Positions 42,291-51,370 of a DNA stretch of 64,000 nucleotides are shown here, one piece after another. Every line of letters begins with the position of its first letter. Within the stretch, counting starts at the first letter, position 1. Origin of the DNA: an uncultured Collinsella sp. (GTDB taxonomy: Bacteria; Actinomycetota; Coriobacteriia; Coriobacteriales; Coriobacteriaceae); NCBI GenBank assembly GCA_959020715.1, contig CAUESV010000006.1, positions 54,350 through 118,349 of the forward strand, written 5' to 3'. The position numbers and the translations under genes are program-made. A model generated the notes under the pieces. The model searched no databases and was not told where the DNA came from. It was given only the letters and a program-made list of their open reading frames with translations.

Positions 42291-43433
42291 GTGGTTAAGG
42301 CACTCAAGATCGAGATATTTCTGCTATGCATGATTGTTCTTATCGGGCTTGCCGTACGAAGCCGCCGCTCCCTGTTCTCGAGCACCCAGCAGCTTTTGTT
42401 TAGCATGCTGGGCTACACGTCTGCTGCCTACATTTTCTTCGATATGATCTGGACGCTCTCGGACGGCGTGAACACTCCTGTAGGCATCACGGCCAACTGG
42501 ATTTCCAACGCGGTCTCGTTTTCGCTGTTCGCCATCGCGTGCCTCATTTGGTTTTTCTATTCCGAGACGATGCAGGGCTCACGGCTCCTGACCACGCCCT
42601 ACAGGGTGGTACTTTTAACGTTACCAACCGCATTGGTGGTCGTGCTGGCATTTACCAGCTACTGGACGCACGCTATGTTCTATATCGATGCACAGGGCGT
42701 ATATCGTCGCGGCTTTGCTTATATGATCCAGCCCATCGTGAGCTACTGCTACGTTATATATACGTCCTTGCATGCCTTTATTCAGGCTCAAAAAGTCGAA
42801 AGCCTGCAAAAGAAGGCCATTTATCACACCCTAGCCTTTTTTGCGATTCCCGCTCTGGTGGGCGGTACCTTCCAGGTTTTGTTTTCGGTACCGGGCCTTT
42901 GCGTCGGTATAACGCTGAGCATCCAGCTGCTCTACATCATCTGCCAGGAGCAGCTGATCTCGACCGACCCGTTGACTGGCCTTAACAATCGCAACCGTTT
43001 TGAGACCTATATGCTGTCGCTGTTCTCGGGTATTGACCAGGCCGATGGTGTGTATCTGCTTATGATGGACGCTGACGGCTTTAAGCAGATTAACGACCGG
43101 TATGGACATGTTGAGGGCGATCATGCCCTCCGGGTCATATCTGCTACGCTCAAAGAGGTCTGCTCGGCGTCTGGTGGCTTTATCGCACGTTATGGCGGCG
43201 ACGAGTTCGTGGTGCTCCAAAAGGCGGCAGCGGACCAGGACATCATACGTCTGTGCGCGGCAATCAACGATGAGCTCGCACGCGCCGAGGTGCCGTATGC
43301 TTTGCGGATGTCTATCGGTTACGCGCGGGTTGGCGATAGTGTCGATACTTGGCAAGACTTACTTCGCGCTGCCGATGCGGAGCTCTACCGCGTCAAGGCC
43401 GAGAAAAAGAAAGCCGGCATCCAGATACGCTAG
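42291..43433 (+). CDS. Diguanylate cyclase with membrane N-terminus (GGDEF)
   Basis: 380 aa from GTG 42291, with GGGAGG seven bases upstream. Residues about 1-220 hold about seven membrane spans resembling a 7TM sensor. Residues about 225-380 are GGDEF: DPLTGLNNRNRFETYMLSL, MDADGFKQINDRYGHVEGD and the intact active site ARYGGDEFVVL. The RxxD inhibitory site normally five residues before GGDEF is SASG-like here, so product feedback is probably absent. Makes c-di-GMP from GTP. No EAL domain lies nearby. Confidence 0.9.
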   Translation: MVKALKIEIFLLCMIVLIGLAVRSRRSLFSSTQQLLFSMLGYTSAAYIFFDMIWTLSDGVNTPVGITANWISNAVSFSLFAIACLIWFFYSETMQGSRLLTTPYRVVLLTLPTALVVVLAFTSYWTHAMFYIDAQGVYRRGFAYMIQPIVSYCYVIYTSLHAFIQAQKVESLQKKAIYHTLAFFAIPALVGGTFQVLFSVPGLCVGITLSIQLLYIICQEQLISTDPLTGLNNRNRFETYMLSLFSGIDQADGVYLLMMDADGFKQINDRYGHVEGDHALRVISATLKEVCSASGGFIARYGGDEFVVLQKAAADQDIIRLCAAINDELARAEVPYALRMSIGYARVGDSVDTWQDLLRAADAELYRVKAEKKKAGIQIR

Positions 43434-43532
43434 AAAAAGGGGCGCACGCTTGCGTGCGTGGCGGCCCTCAGCTTACCGATGTACCCCATTAAACTAAAGT
43501 GTGCGAACGCCATTCCTAAAAAGGTGAGCTCG

Positions 43533-44468
43533 CTAGGCTTTTTTGGGTTTGTTGACGATGATGATGCCGCCGCAGACCAACAGCAGGGCAACGATGACGG
43601 TAACGGGGCTCGTGCCCGCGCCTTCGCCGAGCAGCAGCGCGCTCAGCAGCACACCAAAGACGGGGTTCATAAACCCAAAGACCGAGACGCGGCTGACGGG
43701 GTTGGCGGCAAGCAGTCGCGACCACAGCGAGTAGGCGACCGCGGAGATAAGCGCCATGTAGATGATGAGCGCGATGGCAGGGGCGATCGCAGTAGGGGAG
43801 AGCGCACCGCCCATCAAAAAGCCGATGGCGGTGAGGACTAGGCCGCCGACTAAAAACTGCCAGCCGGCAAGCAAAACACCGTCGTGCTTGCGCGAGAAGA
43901 TGCCGATCAGGCAGGTCGAAAGGGCACCTGCGACGGTGGAGGCCAGGATAAAGCCCTCGCCGTCGAGCGTAAAGCCAAAGGTGCCGTCCGCGCCCGAAAG
44001 GTTGACGAGCGCGACACCGGCAAAGCCCAGTACGCAGCCGAGCACTTTGGCCGTACTGAGCTTTTCGGTGCGAAACGCCAGGGCGGCAAAGAGGGCTGCG
44101 AGGAAGTTGGCGCTGGCCTCGATGATGGAGCTCGACATGGCGCTGGCGCGCGAGAGGCCCAGATAGAAAAAGAAGTACTGACCGATGGTCTGAAAGAGCG
44201 ACAAGATAAAGATGGGCTTGATATCGCGTACCTGTGGGACGAGCGGACGGCGCTGGGCCGCACTCATACCGGCGATAACCAGGATACCGGCAAGCGTGAA
44301 GCGCAAACCTGCAAAGAGCAGTTGTGAGGCGCTATCGTGCGCCGGGATACCAAAGAGTGCGTAGCCGATCTTGATGCAGGGAAAGGCCGATCCCCAGAGT
44401 GCACAGCAAACAAGACAGCCCAGGATAAGTCCGGGCAGGGTGGCGAGATACGGCTTGCGGCTTTCCAT
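43533..44468 (-). CDS. EamA/DMT-family transporter
   Basis: 311 aa with ten hydrophobic segments in two EamA repeats. LVCCALWGSAFPCIKIGY opens repeat 1, ASAMSSSIIEASANFLAALF and KVLGCVLGFAGVALVNLSGA are typical; repeat 2 includes LISAVAYSLWSRLLAANPVS and SVFGFMNPVFGVLLSALLLG. Probable metabolite or amino-acid exporter. Start at 44468 with AAAGGAC upstream. The hairpin CGCACGC / GCGTGCG at 43442-43457 lies in the convergent 3' region. Confidence 0.88.
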   Translation of the reverse strand: MESRKPYLATLPGLILGCLVCCALWGSAFPCIKIGYALFGIPAHDSASQLLFAGLRFTLAGILVIAGMSAAQRRPLVPQVRDIKPIFILSLFQTIGQYFFFYLGLSRASAMSSSIIEASANFLAALFAALAFRTEKLSTAKVLGCVLGFAGVALVNLSGADGTFGFTLDGEGFILASTVAGALSTCLIGIFSRKHDGVLLAGWQFLVGGLVLTAIGFLMGGALSPTAIAPAIALIIYMALISAVAYSLWSRLLAANPVSRVSVFGFMNPVFGVLLSALLLGEGAGTSPVTVIVALLLVCGGIIIVNKPKKA

Positions 44469-44501
44469 GATGTCCTTTCTATATGTGCGAAGCAAAAAAG
44501 A

Positions 44502-44530
44502 ACCCGCCACCGGGTGTGCCGGTGGCGGGT
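44502..44530 (-). terminator. purL terminator
   Basis: ACCCGCCACCGG / CCGGTGGCGGGT with a GTGTG loop. On the minus strand it is followed by TTCTTTTTTGCT, a good T-tract, 38 bp after the purL stop. Confidence 0.88.
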
Positions 44531-44567
44531 GTTGTTACCCGAGGGGATTGTACCCGATGGGAAAGCT

Positions 44568-47500
44568 TTAAGCGAAGTAGGCTACGCCGCTCTCAAAGAT
44601 CGGCATGAACTTATCGCCGGGGACATGCTCGGGCACGTTGCGGTACAGGTTGTCGCCGCGACGCTCGGCATGGCCCATCTTGCCCAGGACGCGGCCGTCG
44701 GGGCTCGTGATGCCCTCGATGGCGAGTGCGGAGCCGTTGGGGTTGACGGAAAGGTCCATGCTGGGCTTGCCGTCCTCGCCCACGTACTGCGTGGCGACCT
44801 GGCCGTTGGCGATCAGCTGGGCGAGCACCTCGTCGTTGGCGACAAAGCGGCCCTCGCCGTGGCTGATGGCGACGGTGTAGGGGTCGTCGAGGCTGCACTG
44901 CGACAGCCACGGGGACAGGTTGGACGAGATACGGGTGCGCACCAGGCGGCTCTGATGGCGACCGATGGTGTTGAACGTCAGCGTGGGCGCGTCGGGCGTG
45001 GCGTCGACGATATCGCCGTAGGGTACCAGGCCGAGCTTGACCAGGGCCTGGAAGCCGTTGCAGATGCCCAGCATGAGGCCGTCACGGGCCTTGAGCAGGT
45101 CGCGAACTGCCTCGGTGACCTCGGGAGCGCGGAAGAACGCCGTGATGAACTTGGCGGAGCCGTCGGGCTCGTCGCCGCCCGAGAAGCCGCCGGGGATCAT
45201 GACAATCTGGCTTGCACGGATGCGGCGGGCAAGCTCGTGGGTGCTCTCGGCGACGGCCTCGGGCGTGAGGTTGTTGATTACGAAGGTGTCGGCCTCGGCG
45301 CCGGCTGCGCGGAAGGCACGGGCACTATCGTACTCGCAGTTGTTGCCGGGGAACACCGGGATAACCACGCGCGGGCGGGCGATTTTGGCGCCGCCGTACA
45401 CATGGATGTCCTTGGCACGGAAGTCGATGGTCTCGACCTCGGCGGTCTCGCCGGCGCTGCGGTAGGTGAAGACACCTTCGATGCCGCTCTCCCAGGCCTC
45501 CTGAAGCTCGGAGAGCTCGATGACCTCAGAGCCAGTATCGATGACGTAACCCTCAACGGTGGTTCCCAGGGGCTCGACGACAACGCCGTCGGCGACCTCG
45601 GGCAGCTCGGCGTCATCGGCGAGCTCGACGATAAAGCTGCCGTAGAGCGGGGTGAAGAGGCTCTCCATGTCCACATCCTCGGCAAGCTCGATGCCGATCT
45701 GGTTGCCGACGCACATCTTAAAGAGGCTCTCGGCGCCGCAGCCGTAGCCGGGCGTGGAGACGGCCAGGGCGTCGCCGGTGGCGGTGAGCGCCTCGACGGC
45801 GTCAAATGCGGCGAGCAGCTGCTGGGAATCGGGGCGGTAGTCCTCGCCATAGGTGGCGGGGGCGATACGGACGACGCGGTGCGTCAGGCCCTTGAACTCG
45901 GGGGAGACGGCGCGGGCCGCCTTGCCCACGGCGACAGCGAAGCTGATCAGGGTCGGCGGAACGTTGAGCTCGCCGGCCTCGTCCTCAAACGAACCGCTCA
46001 TGGAGTCCTTGCCGCCGATGGCACCGGCACCCAGGTCGACCTGGGCCATAAGGGCGCCCAGGACGGCAGCCATGGGCTTGCCCCAGCGCTCTGCCTCGGT
46101 GCGCAGACGCTCGAAGTACTCCTGGAAGGAGAGGTAGGCACGCTTGTGCTCAAAGCCGGCGGCCACGAGCTTGGCGATGGACTCGACCACGGACAGGTAG
46201 GCGCCCGCAAACTGGTCGGCCTCCATCAGATAGGGGTTGAAGCCCCATGCCATGGCGCTCGCCGTGGTGGTCTCGCCGTCCACGGGGAACTTGGCGACCA
46301 TGGCCGAGCTCGGGGTGAGCTGCGTCTTGCCGCCAAAGGGCATGAGCACGGTCGCGGCGCCGATGGTGGAGTCGAAGCGCTCGGAAAGGCCCTTGTTGGA
46401 GGCAACGTTAAGATCGGTGACGAGCGAGGTCATGCGTTCGGCAAGCGTGGTGCCGGCCCAGCTGGGCTGCCACACGCTGCGGGCGCAGACGTGGGCGACC
46501 TGGTGCTTGGGCGCACCGTTGGAGTTGAGGAACTCGCGGGACAGATCGACGATGGCAACGCCGTTCCAGGCCATGCGCATGCGCGGCTCGGCGGTAACCT
46601 CGGCGATGACGGTTGCCTCCAGGTTCTCCTCGGCGGCGTAGCCCATGAACTCCTCGACGTCACCGTCGGCGACGGCGCAGGCCATGCGCTCCTGGGACTC
46701 GGAGATAGCGAGCTCGGTGCCGTCAAGACCGTCGTACTTCTTGGTCACGGTGTCCAGGTCCACGTACAGGCCGTCGGCAAGCTCGCCTACGGCGACCGAG
46801 ACGCCGCCAGCGCCAAAGTCATTGCAGCGCTTGATCAGACGGCAGGCGTCGCCGCGGCGGAACAGGCGCTGCAGCTTGCGCTCGACCGGGGCGTTGCCCT
46901 TCTGGACCTCGGCACCCGAGGTCTCGATGGACTCGGTGTTCTGGGTCTTGGAAGAGCCGGTGGCGCCACCGATGCCATCACGGCCAGTGCGGCCGCCCAG
47001 CAGGATGATCTTGTCGGTGGGGGCGGGGCACTCGCGACGAACGTGGTTTGCCGGGGTAGCGCCCACGACGGCGCCGACCTCCATGCGCTTGGCCACGTAA
47101 CCGGGGTGATAGAGTTCGTTGACCTGACCGGTGGCAAGGCCGATCTGGTTGCCGTAGCTGGAGTAGCCGGCGGCGGCAGTGGTCACGAGCTTGCGCTGCG
47201 GCAGCTTGCCCTCGAGCGTCTCGGAGACCGGGACGGTGGGGTCGCCGGCACCGGTGACACGCATAGCCTGGTACACGTAGCTGCGGCCCGAGAGCGGGTC
47301 GCGGATGGCGCCGCCCACGCAGGTGGCGGCACCGCCGAAGGGCTCGATCTCGGTCGGGTGGTTGTGGGTCTCGTTCTTAAAGAGGAACAGCCAGTCCTGG
47401 TCCTCGCCATCGACATCGACCTTCACCTTGACGGTGCAGGCGTTGATCTCCTCGGACTCATCGACATCGGTCATGACGCCGGTCTTCTTGAGATACTTGG

Positions 47501-48314
47501 CGCCGATGGTGCCCATATCCATGAGGCAGACGGGCTTGGTGTCGCGACCGAGTTCGTGGCGCATCTCCATGTAGCGGTCGAAGGCCTGCTGCACCACGGC
47601 GTCGTCGATCGTCACGTCGTCCAGGACGGTGCCGAAGGTGGTGTGGCGGCAGTGATCGGACCAGTAGGTGTCGATCACGCGGATCTCGGTGATGGTGGGG
47701 TCGCGATCCTCATCGCGGAAGTACTGCTGGCAGAAGGCGATGTCCGCCTCGTCCATGGCAAGGCCGCGCTCGGAAATAAAGGCGGCAAGGCCGGCTTCGT
47801 CGAGCTCGCGGAAACCGTCGAGCACCTCGACGGGCTGGGGCTCGGGGGTCTCCATGTACAGCGTCTCGGGCAGGTCGAGCGAGGCGATGCGCGCCTCGAC
47901 GGGGTTCACCACGTAGTGCTTGATGGCATCAATGGCGGCCTCGTCCAGAGCGCCCGAGATCATATAGACCTTGGCGGAGCGCACGGCGGGGCGCTCGCCC
48001 TGGCTGATGAGCTGCACGCACTCGCTGGCGGAGTCGGCGCGCTGGTCAAACTGGCCAGGCAGGAATTCGACGGCAAAGACGGCGCCATCGCTTGCGGGGA
48101 GCTCGTCGTAGGTCACATCGACCTGGGGCTCGCTAAAGACGGTCGGCACGCAGGACCGGAAAAGCTCCTTGTCGATGCCCTCGACGTCGTAGCGGTTGAT
48201 AATCCTCAGGGCCTCGATGCCCTTGATGCCGAGAATCTCGGTCAGCTCGCCCTTGAGCTGCTGAGCCTCGACGTCGAACCCGGGTTTCTTCTCCACGTAG
48301 ATACGAGAGACCAT
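44568..48314 (-). CDS. purL: Phosphoribosylformylglycinamidine synthase, single-chain
   Basis: Fourth step of purine synthesis: FGAR + glutamine + ATP to FGAM. 1248 aa, the large fused type (PurS-like N-terminus, two synthetase halves, C-terminal glutaminase). VIDTYWSDHCRHTTF, FKNETHNHPTEIEPFGGAAT (ATP site) and GGKDSMSGSFE mark the synthetase. The glutaminase domain has FPGNNCEYDSARAF, MLGICNGFQALVKLG (catalytic Cys) and ISHGEGRFVA. Start at 48314 (MVSRIYVEKKPGFDVEAQQL) with AGGAAGG upstream; the frame opens further but without family residues. Single gene with its own terminator; no other pur gene adjoins. Confidence 0.96.
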   Translation of the reverse strand: MVSRIYVEKKPGFDVEAQQLKGELTEILGIKGIEALRIINRYDVEGIDKELFRSCVPTVFSEPQVDVTYDELPASDGAVFAVEFLPGQFDQRADSASECVQLISQGERPAVRSAKVYMISGALDEAAIDAIKHYVVNPVEARIASLDLPETLYMETPEPQPVEVLDGFRELDEAGLAAFISERGLAMDEADIAFCQQYFRDEDRDPTITEIRVIDTYWSDHCRHTTFGTVLDDVTIDDAVVQQAFDRYMEMRHELGRDTKPVCLMDMGTIGAKYLKKTGVMTDVDESEEINACTVKVKVDVDGEDQDWLFLFKNETHNHPTEIEPFGGAATCVGGAIRDPLSGRSYVYQAMRVTGAGDPTVPVSETLEGKLPQRKLVTTAAAGYSSYGNQIGLATGQVNELYHPGYVAKRMEVGAVVGATPANHVRRECPAPTDKIILLGGRTGRDGIGGATGSSKTQNTESIETSGAEVQKGNAPVERKLQRLFRRGDACRLIKRCNDFGAGGVSVAVGELADGLYVDLDTVTKKYDGLDGTELAISESQERMACAVADGDVEEFMGYAAEENLEATVIAEVTAEPRMRMAWNGVAIVDLSREFLNSNGAPKHQVAHVCARSVWQPSWAGTTLAERMTSLVTDLNVASNKGLSERFDSTIGAATVLMPFGGKTQLTPSSAMVAKFPVDGETTTASAMAWGFNPYLMEADQFAGAYLSVVESIAKLVAAGFEHKRAYLSFQEYFERLRTEAERWGKPMAAVLGALMAQVDLGAGAIGGKDSMSGSFEDEAGELNVPPTLISFAVAVGKAARAVSPEFKGLTHRVVRIAPATYGEDYRPDSQQLLAAFDAVEALTATGDALAVSTPGYGCGAESLFKMCVGNQIGIELAEDVDMESLFTPLYGSFIVELADDAELPEVADGVVVEPLGTTVEGYVIDTGSEVIELSELQEAWESGIEGVFTYRSAGETAEVETIDFRAKDIHVYGGAKIARPRVVIPVFPGNNCEYDSARAFRAAGAEADTFVINNLTPEAVAESTHELARRIRASQIVMIPGGFSGGDEPDGSAKFITAFFRAPEVTEAVRDLLKARDGLMLGICNGFQALVKLGLVPYGDIVDATPDAPTLTFNTIGRHQSRLVRTRISSNLSPWLSQCSLDDPYTVAISHGEGRFVANDEVLAQLIANGQVATQYVGEDGKPSMDLSVNPNGSALAIEGITSPDGRVLGKMGHAERRGDNLYRNVPEHVPGDKFMPIFESGVAYFA

Positions 48315-48498
48315 TGGTTCCTGCCTTCCTGATCGGTTGGGCGTACGGTACGGTATGCGGCAGCGGTCGGTTTGCGGGGTCTGCCCTGCGGTCGCCTTGA
48401 GCCACATGTTTGTAAACCTCACTATGATACGACAGCTCGCGGCGCGTTGAGGACGGCGAGGGTGCTACAGTGAAGCGCAAACAAGAGAAAGGCATCAC

Positions 48499-50061
48499 AT
48501 GGCATTCGTTTCGCTCGCCATCATCGCACTCGTGGCCTTTGCGAGTCCTTTTATCGCCTCGGCGATTCCCGGAAAACCCGTTCCCGAGACGGTCTTTTTG
48601 CTCGTGCTCGGCGCGGTGCTGGGACCTCATATGCTCGGCGTCATCCATGTAGATGCTGAGGTCTCGCTTGTGTCCGAGCTGGGCCTGGCCTTTTTGTTCC
48701 TGCTTGCCGGCTTTGAGATCGACCCCAAGAGCATCACGGGCGTCGAGGGGCGCTACGGCTTGGCGACGTGGGTCGTCACGTTTGGCATCGCCTGGCTTGC
48801 CGTGCGCTTTACCCCGTGGTTTTCGGTCAGCCATTTCGACGGTATCGCCGTGACGCTTGCCCTCACTTCTACGGCGCTCGGCACGCTCGTGCCCATTATG
48901 CGCGAGCGTTCACTTGTCGGAACGCGCGTGGGCGACTCGATTCTCGCGTATGGCACTTGGGGCGAGCTCGGTCCCGTGCTCGCCATGTCGGTGCTGCTGT
49001 CTGCCCGCACTGGCATCCAAACGCTCGTAATCCTTGGCTTGTTTGCGGTGGTTTGCGTGTTGCTGGCCGTGGTCCCGAGCCGCTCCAAGCGCGTCGGCAG
49101 CCGCTTCTTTGCGTTTGTTGAGGAGCGCGCCGATACCACGTCGCAGACCTTCGTGCGCCTGACGGTGCTCATCCTGGTCACGCTCGTGGCGTTCTCGGCT
49201 GTCTTTGATCTCGACATCGTGTTGGGTTCTTTTGCCGCCGGCTTTGTCCTGCGCTATATCATCCCCGAGGGTAACCATACGCTCGAGACCAAGCTCGATG
49301 GCCTGGCCTACGGCTTTTTGATTCCGGTGTTCTTTACCGTATCGGGCGCAAAGATCGACCTGACGGCCGTGGTGTCGCGCCCGGGCTTGCTTGCGGGCTT
49401 TATCGTGGCGTTGCTGGTTATCCGCGCCGTGCCCATTCTCATCTCTATGAGCATTTGTCCCGCGACGCGTGACGTCTCGGCGTATGGTCGCATCACCGTG
49501 GCGCTCTACTGCACCACGGCCCTGCCGATCATCGTTGCCGTGACGAGCGTTGCCGTCAACGCGGGTGCGCTGTCGCAAGATATTGCGTCGGTCATGGTTG
49601 CCGCCGGTGCCATCACGGTGTTCTTGATGCCATTGCTCGCGCAGCTCTTCTACCGCGTGGTCGACTCCGCACCGGTCGCCGCCGTGGCAGAAGTTGCCGA
49701 GCATCCATCCGATGCGCTCGACATCCTGCGCGCCCATCACGATTTGGCGAGCCTGCTCGCACGCGAGCACGAGCTGCTGACCTCGCATGGTCACGGTCGC
49801 ACGCTCGACGGCATACCTACCCTTGATTCCATTGCCGACCGCCTCTCGGCCGAGGCGGCAAGCGGGCACATCGATGCCCGTATCGTGGACGCCGCCCATT
49901 TGCTGGCCGAAAAGACTTACGGCGACGAGATCGACCCCGGCAAGCTCACCCCGCGTGAGCGCCGCCGCCTGGAGCACGCCAAGCTCGCCGTGCGCGAATA
50001 CCGTCGCCGCATGCTGGAGCTCTATGCAAGAGAAGAAGCCGAGGACGACGACGGCAAGTAG
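48499..50061 (+). CDS. Cation:proton antiporter, CPA2 family
   Basis: 520 aa. Residues about 1-390 hold twelve or thirteen spans in the Kef/NapA pattern: PGKPVPETVFLLVLGAVLGP, SELGLAFLFLLAGFEIDPKS and DLDIVLGSFAAGFVLRYIIP. The conserved transport-site Asp is likely in FEIDP or the later LDIVLG segment. The C-terminal 120 residues are soluble, charged and helical (ARIVDAAHLLAEKTYGDEID) without a TrkA-N Rossmann motif, so it is not KefC-type. Start at 48499 with AGAAAGG upstream; divergent from purL. Sodium or potassium exchange cannot be separated. Confidence 0.87.
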   Translation: MAFVSLAIIALVAFASPFIASAIPGKPVPETVFLLVLGAVLGPHMLGVIHVDAEVSLVSELGLAFLFLLAGFEIDPKSITGVEGRYGLATWVVTFGIAWLAVRFTPWFSVSHFDGIAVTLALTSTALGTLVPIMRERSLVGTRVGDSILAYGTWGELGPVLAMSVLLSARTGIQTLVILGLFAVVCVLLAVVPSRSKRVGSRFFAFVEERADTTSQTFVRLTVLILVTLVAFSAVFDLDIVLGSFAAGFVLRYIIPEGNHTLETKLDGLAYGFLIPVFFTVSGAKIDLTAVVSRPGLLAGFIVALLVIRAVPILISMSICPATRDVSAYGRITVALYCTTALPIIVAVTSVAVNAGALSQDIASVMVAAGAITVFLMPLLAQLFYRVVDSAPVAAVAEVAEHPSDALDILRAHHDLASLLAREHELLTSHGHGRTLDGIPTLDSIADRLSAEAASGHIDARIVDAAHLLAEKTYGDEIDPGKLTPRERRRLEHAKLAVREYRRRMLELYAREEAEDDDGK

Positions 50062-50076
50062 TCGATACTCTCTCGG

Positions 50077-50308
50077 GGAAGCCGCGTCCCGCTTTGAAGG
50101 CTCGGAACGGGATGTGGTTTCCGAAACGGGGGCCGTTGGGAAACTGTGTCCCGGAATGGGCGCTCAGAGTGGGATGCAGTTTCCGCGAGAGACCCGTTGC
50201 GGAAACGGTGTCCCAGAATCGGCGTTCAAAACGGGGCACATTTTCCGAAACATGGCCCTGAGGGAAACTGCGTCCCGGTCTAAGCCGGAATTCTGGGACA
50301 CGGCTTCC
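50077..50308. repeat. Array of eight alternating 14-bp half-sites
   Basis: The consensus GGAAACTGYGTCCC occurs alternately with its reverse complement: GGAAGCCGCGTCCC, GGGATGTGGTTTCC, GGAAACTGTGTCCC, GGGATGCAGTTTCC, GGAAACGGTGTCCC, GGGGCACATTTTCC, GGAAACTGCGTCCC and GGGACACGGCTTCC. Half-sites are spaced by about 16-18 nt of less conserved sequence, so adjacent half-sites can pair into tandem hairpins. Spacers themselves show weak similarity (GGCGYTCARA type). It starts 16 bp after the antiporter stop and ends before the terminator at 50323. No coding frame runs through it. Confidence 0.82.
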
Positions 50309-50322
50309 ACTTCAAACAGGAG

Positions 50323-50361
50323 AAGGCGCGCTGCCTGCGGTTGATGCAGGCAGCGCGCCTT
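50323..50361. terminator. Terminator between the antiporter and SDR genes
   Basis: AAGGCGCGCTGCCTGC / GCAGGCAGCGCGCCTT, a perfect 16-bp stem with a GGTTGAT loop and T's after it on the plus strand; shared by the convergent genes. Confidence 0.88.
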
Positions 50362-50406
50362 TTGCGTTGAGCAATGTTGAGGCTAGGAGTTGAGGCTTGT
50401 GGTCCC

Positions 50407-51156
50407 TTAGGAGCGGGCGGCTCCGTCGACGGGGAGGATGGCGCCCGTGACATAGGAGGACATGTCGCTTGCCAAGAAGACAAAGGCGTTGGCGACATCC
50501 TCGGGCTCGCCCATGCGGCCGAGCGGGATGGTGGCGATGATGGGCTTGATGACCTCTTCGGGCAGGTTGACGACCATATCGGTCTTGGTTACGCCAGGCG
50601 CGACGGCATTGACGCGAATACCCATGGGGGCGAGCTCGCGCGAGAGCGACTGGACCATGCCGTTGACGGCAAACTTGGACGTAGGATAGCCGACGCCGGA
50701 GGGCTGGCCATACTTGGCGACCATTGAACTCGTGGTGGTGATGGTGCCGCCGTGGCCGGCCTCGGTCATGATCTTGGCGGCAGCCTGGTGACCATTAAAG
50801 ACGGCGACGACATTGAGGTCCATGACCTTTGCAAACTCTTCTGCCGTGTAATCCAAAAGGGGCGAGCGCTGGGAGATGCCGGCATTGTTGACGACCGTGT
50901 CCAAGCCGCCCATGTCGGCTGCGGCCTGGGTAAAGGCCTCGGTTACGGCTTCGAGCGAGGTGAGGTCGCAGGAGCGGCCCCAGACCTTGGCGTCGGGATA
51001 GGCGGATGTCAGCTTCTCAACGGCAGCGTCGGCAGTCTCCTGGCGCGAGCCAAAGACGGTGACGGCGGCACCCTCCTCGATAAAACGGCAGGCGATGGCA
51101 TAGCCGATACCGCGCGTGCCTCCGGTGACGATTGCTTTCTTGCCCTCGAGCAACAT
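50407..51156 (-). CDS. SDR-family oxidoreductase, FabG-like
   Basis: 249 aa classical short-chain dehydrogenase. The cofactor site is VTGGTRGIGYAIACRF, followed by NNAGIS, catalytic Ser in TTSSMVAKY and the YxxxK pair in GYPTSKFAVNGMVQSLSREL. NAVAPGVTKTDM and the C-terminal GAILPVDGAARS are typical of 3-oxoacyl-ACP reductase-like or hydroxysteroid-dehydrogenase-like enzymes. Gut Coriobacteriia use SDRs on bile acids, but nothing here identifies the substrate. Start at 51156 with GGAGG upstream. Confidence 0.88.
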   Translation of the reverse strand: MLLEGKKAIVTGGTRGIGYAIACRFIEEGAAVTVFGSRQETADAAVEKLTSAYPDAKVWGRSCDLTSLEAVTEAFTQAAADMGGLDTVVNNAGISQRSPLLDYTAEEFAKVMDLNVVAVFNGHQAAAKIMTEAGHGGTITTTSSMVAKYGQPSGVGYPTSKFAVNGMVQSLSRELAPMGIRVNAVAPGVTKTDMVVNLPEEVIKPIIATIPLGRMGEPEDVANAFVFLASDMSSYVTGAILPVDGAARS

Positions 51157-51308
51157 GGTGCCTCCATTCTTCGGGGGTGGACGTACGCAGCACAGCGTAG
51201 CGGTAGCCGGAATCGGCCGCGTTTGCATATCGGTGAATGGTAACCCGCATTACCGATGAGCGGCTCGCGCAAATGTACTCTGCCGTTGTGCTTAGGGCAG
51301 GAGACAAA

Positions 51309-51340
51309 AGGGCTCCCGTCCCACATCGGACGGGAGCCCT
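51309..51340 (-). terminator. hom terminator
   Basis: AGGGCTCCCGTCC / GGACGGGAGCCCT with a CACATC loop, followed on the minus strand by TTTTGTCTC. It lies 30 bp after the hom stop. Confidence 0.88.
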
Positions 51341-51370
51341 CAAAGCGCGTATTGATTGGCGAGCGTTGGG

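Noticed and set aside
43434..43532. Possible tRNA or T-box between the GGDEF and EamA genes
   Set aside because: No cloverleaf, T-loop GGTTCRA or CCA end could be drawn; only a short CGCACGC/GCGTGCG stem is visible.
44337..48332. Open frame of 1331 codons on the plus strand opposite purL
   Set aside because: It mirrors the GC-rich third-position pattern of purL; purL has full catalytic motifs and a ribosome site, the opposite frame has no family similarity.
48315..48498. Purine riboswitch or PUR box upstream of purL
   Set aside because: No conserved aptamer core or clear PurR box pair could be found by eye in the 184-bp divergent region.
50077..50308. CRISPR array
   Set aside because: Repeats alternate in orientation, spacers are 16-18 nt and related to each other, and no cas genes are present.
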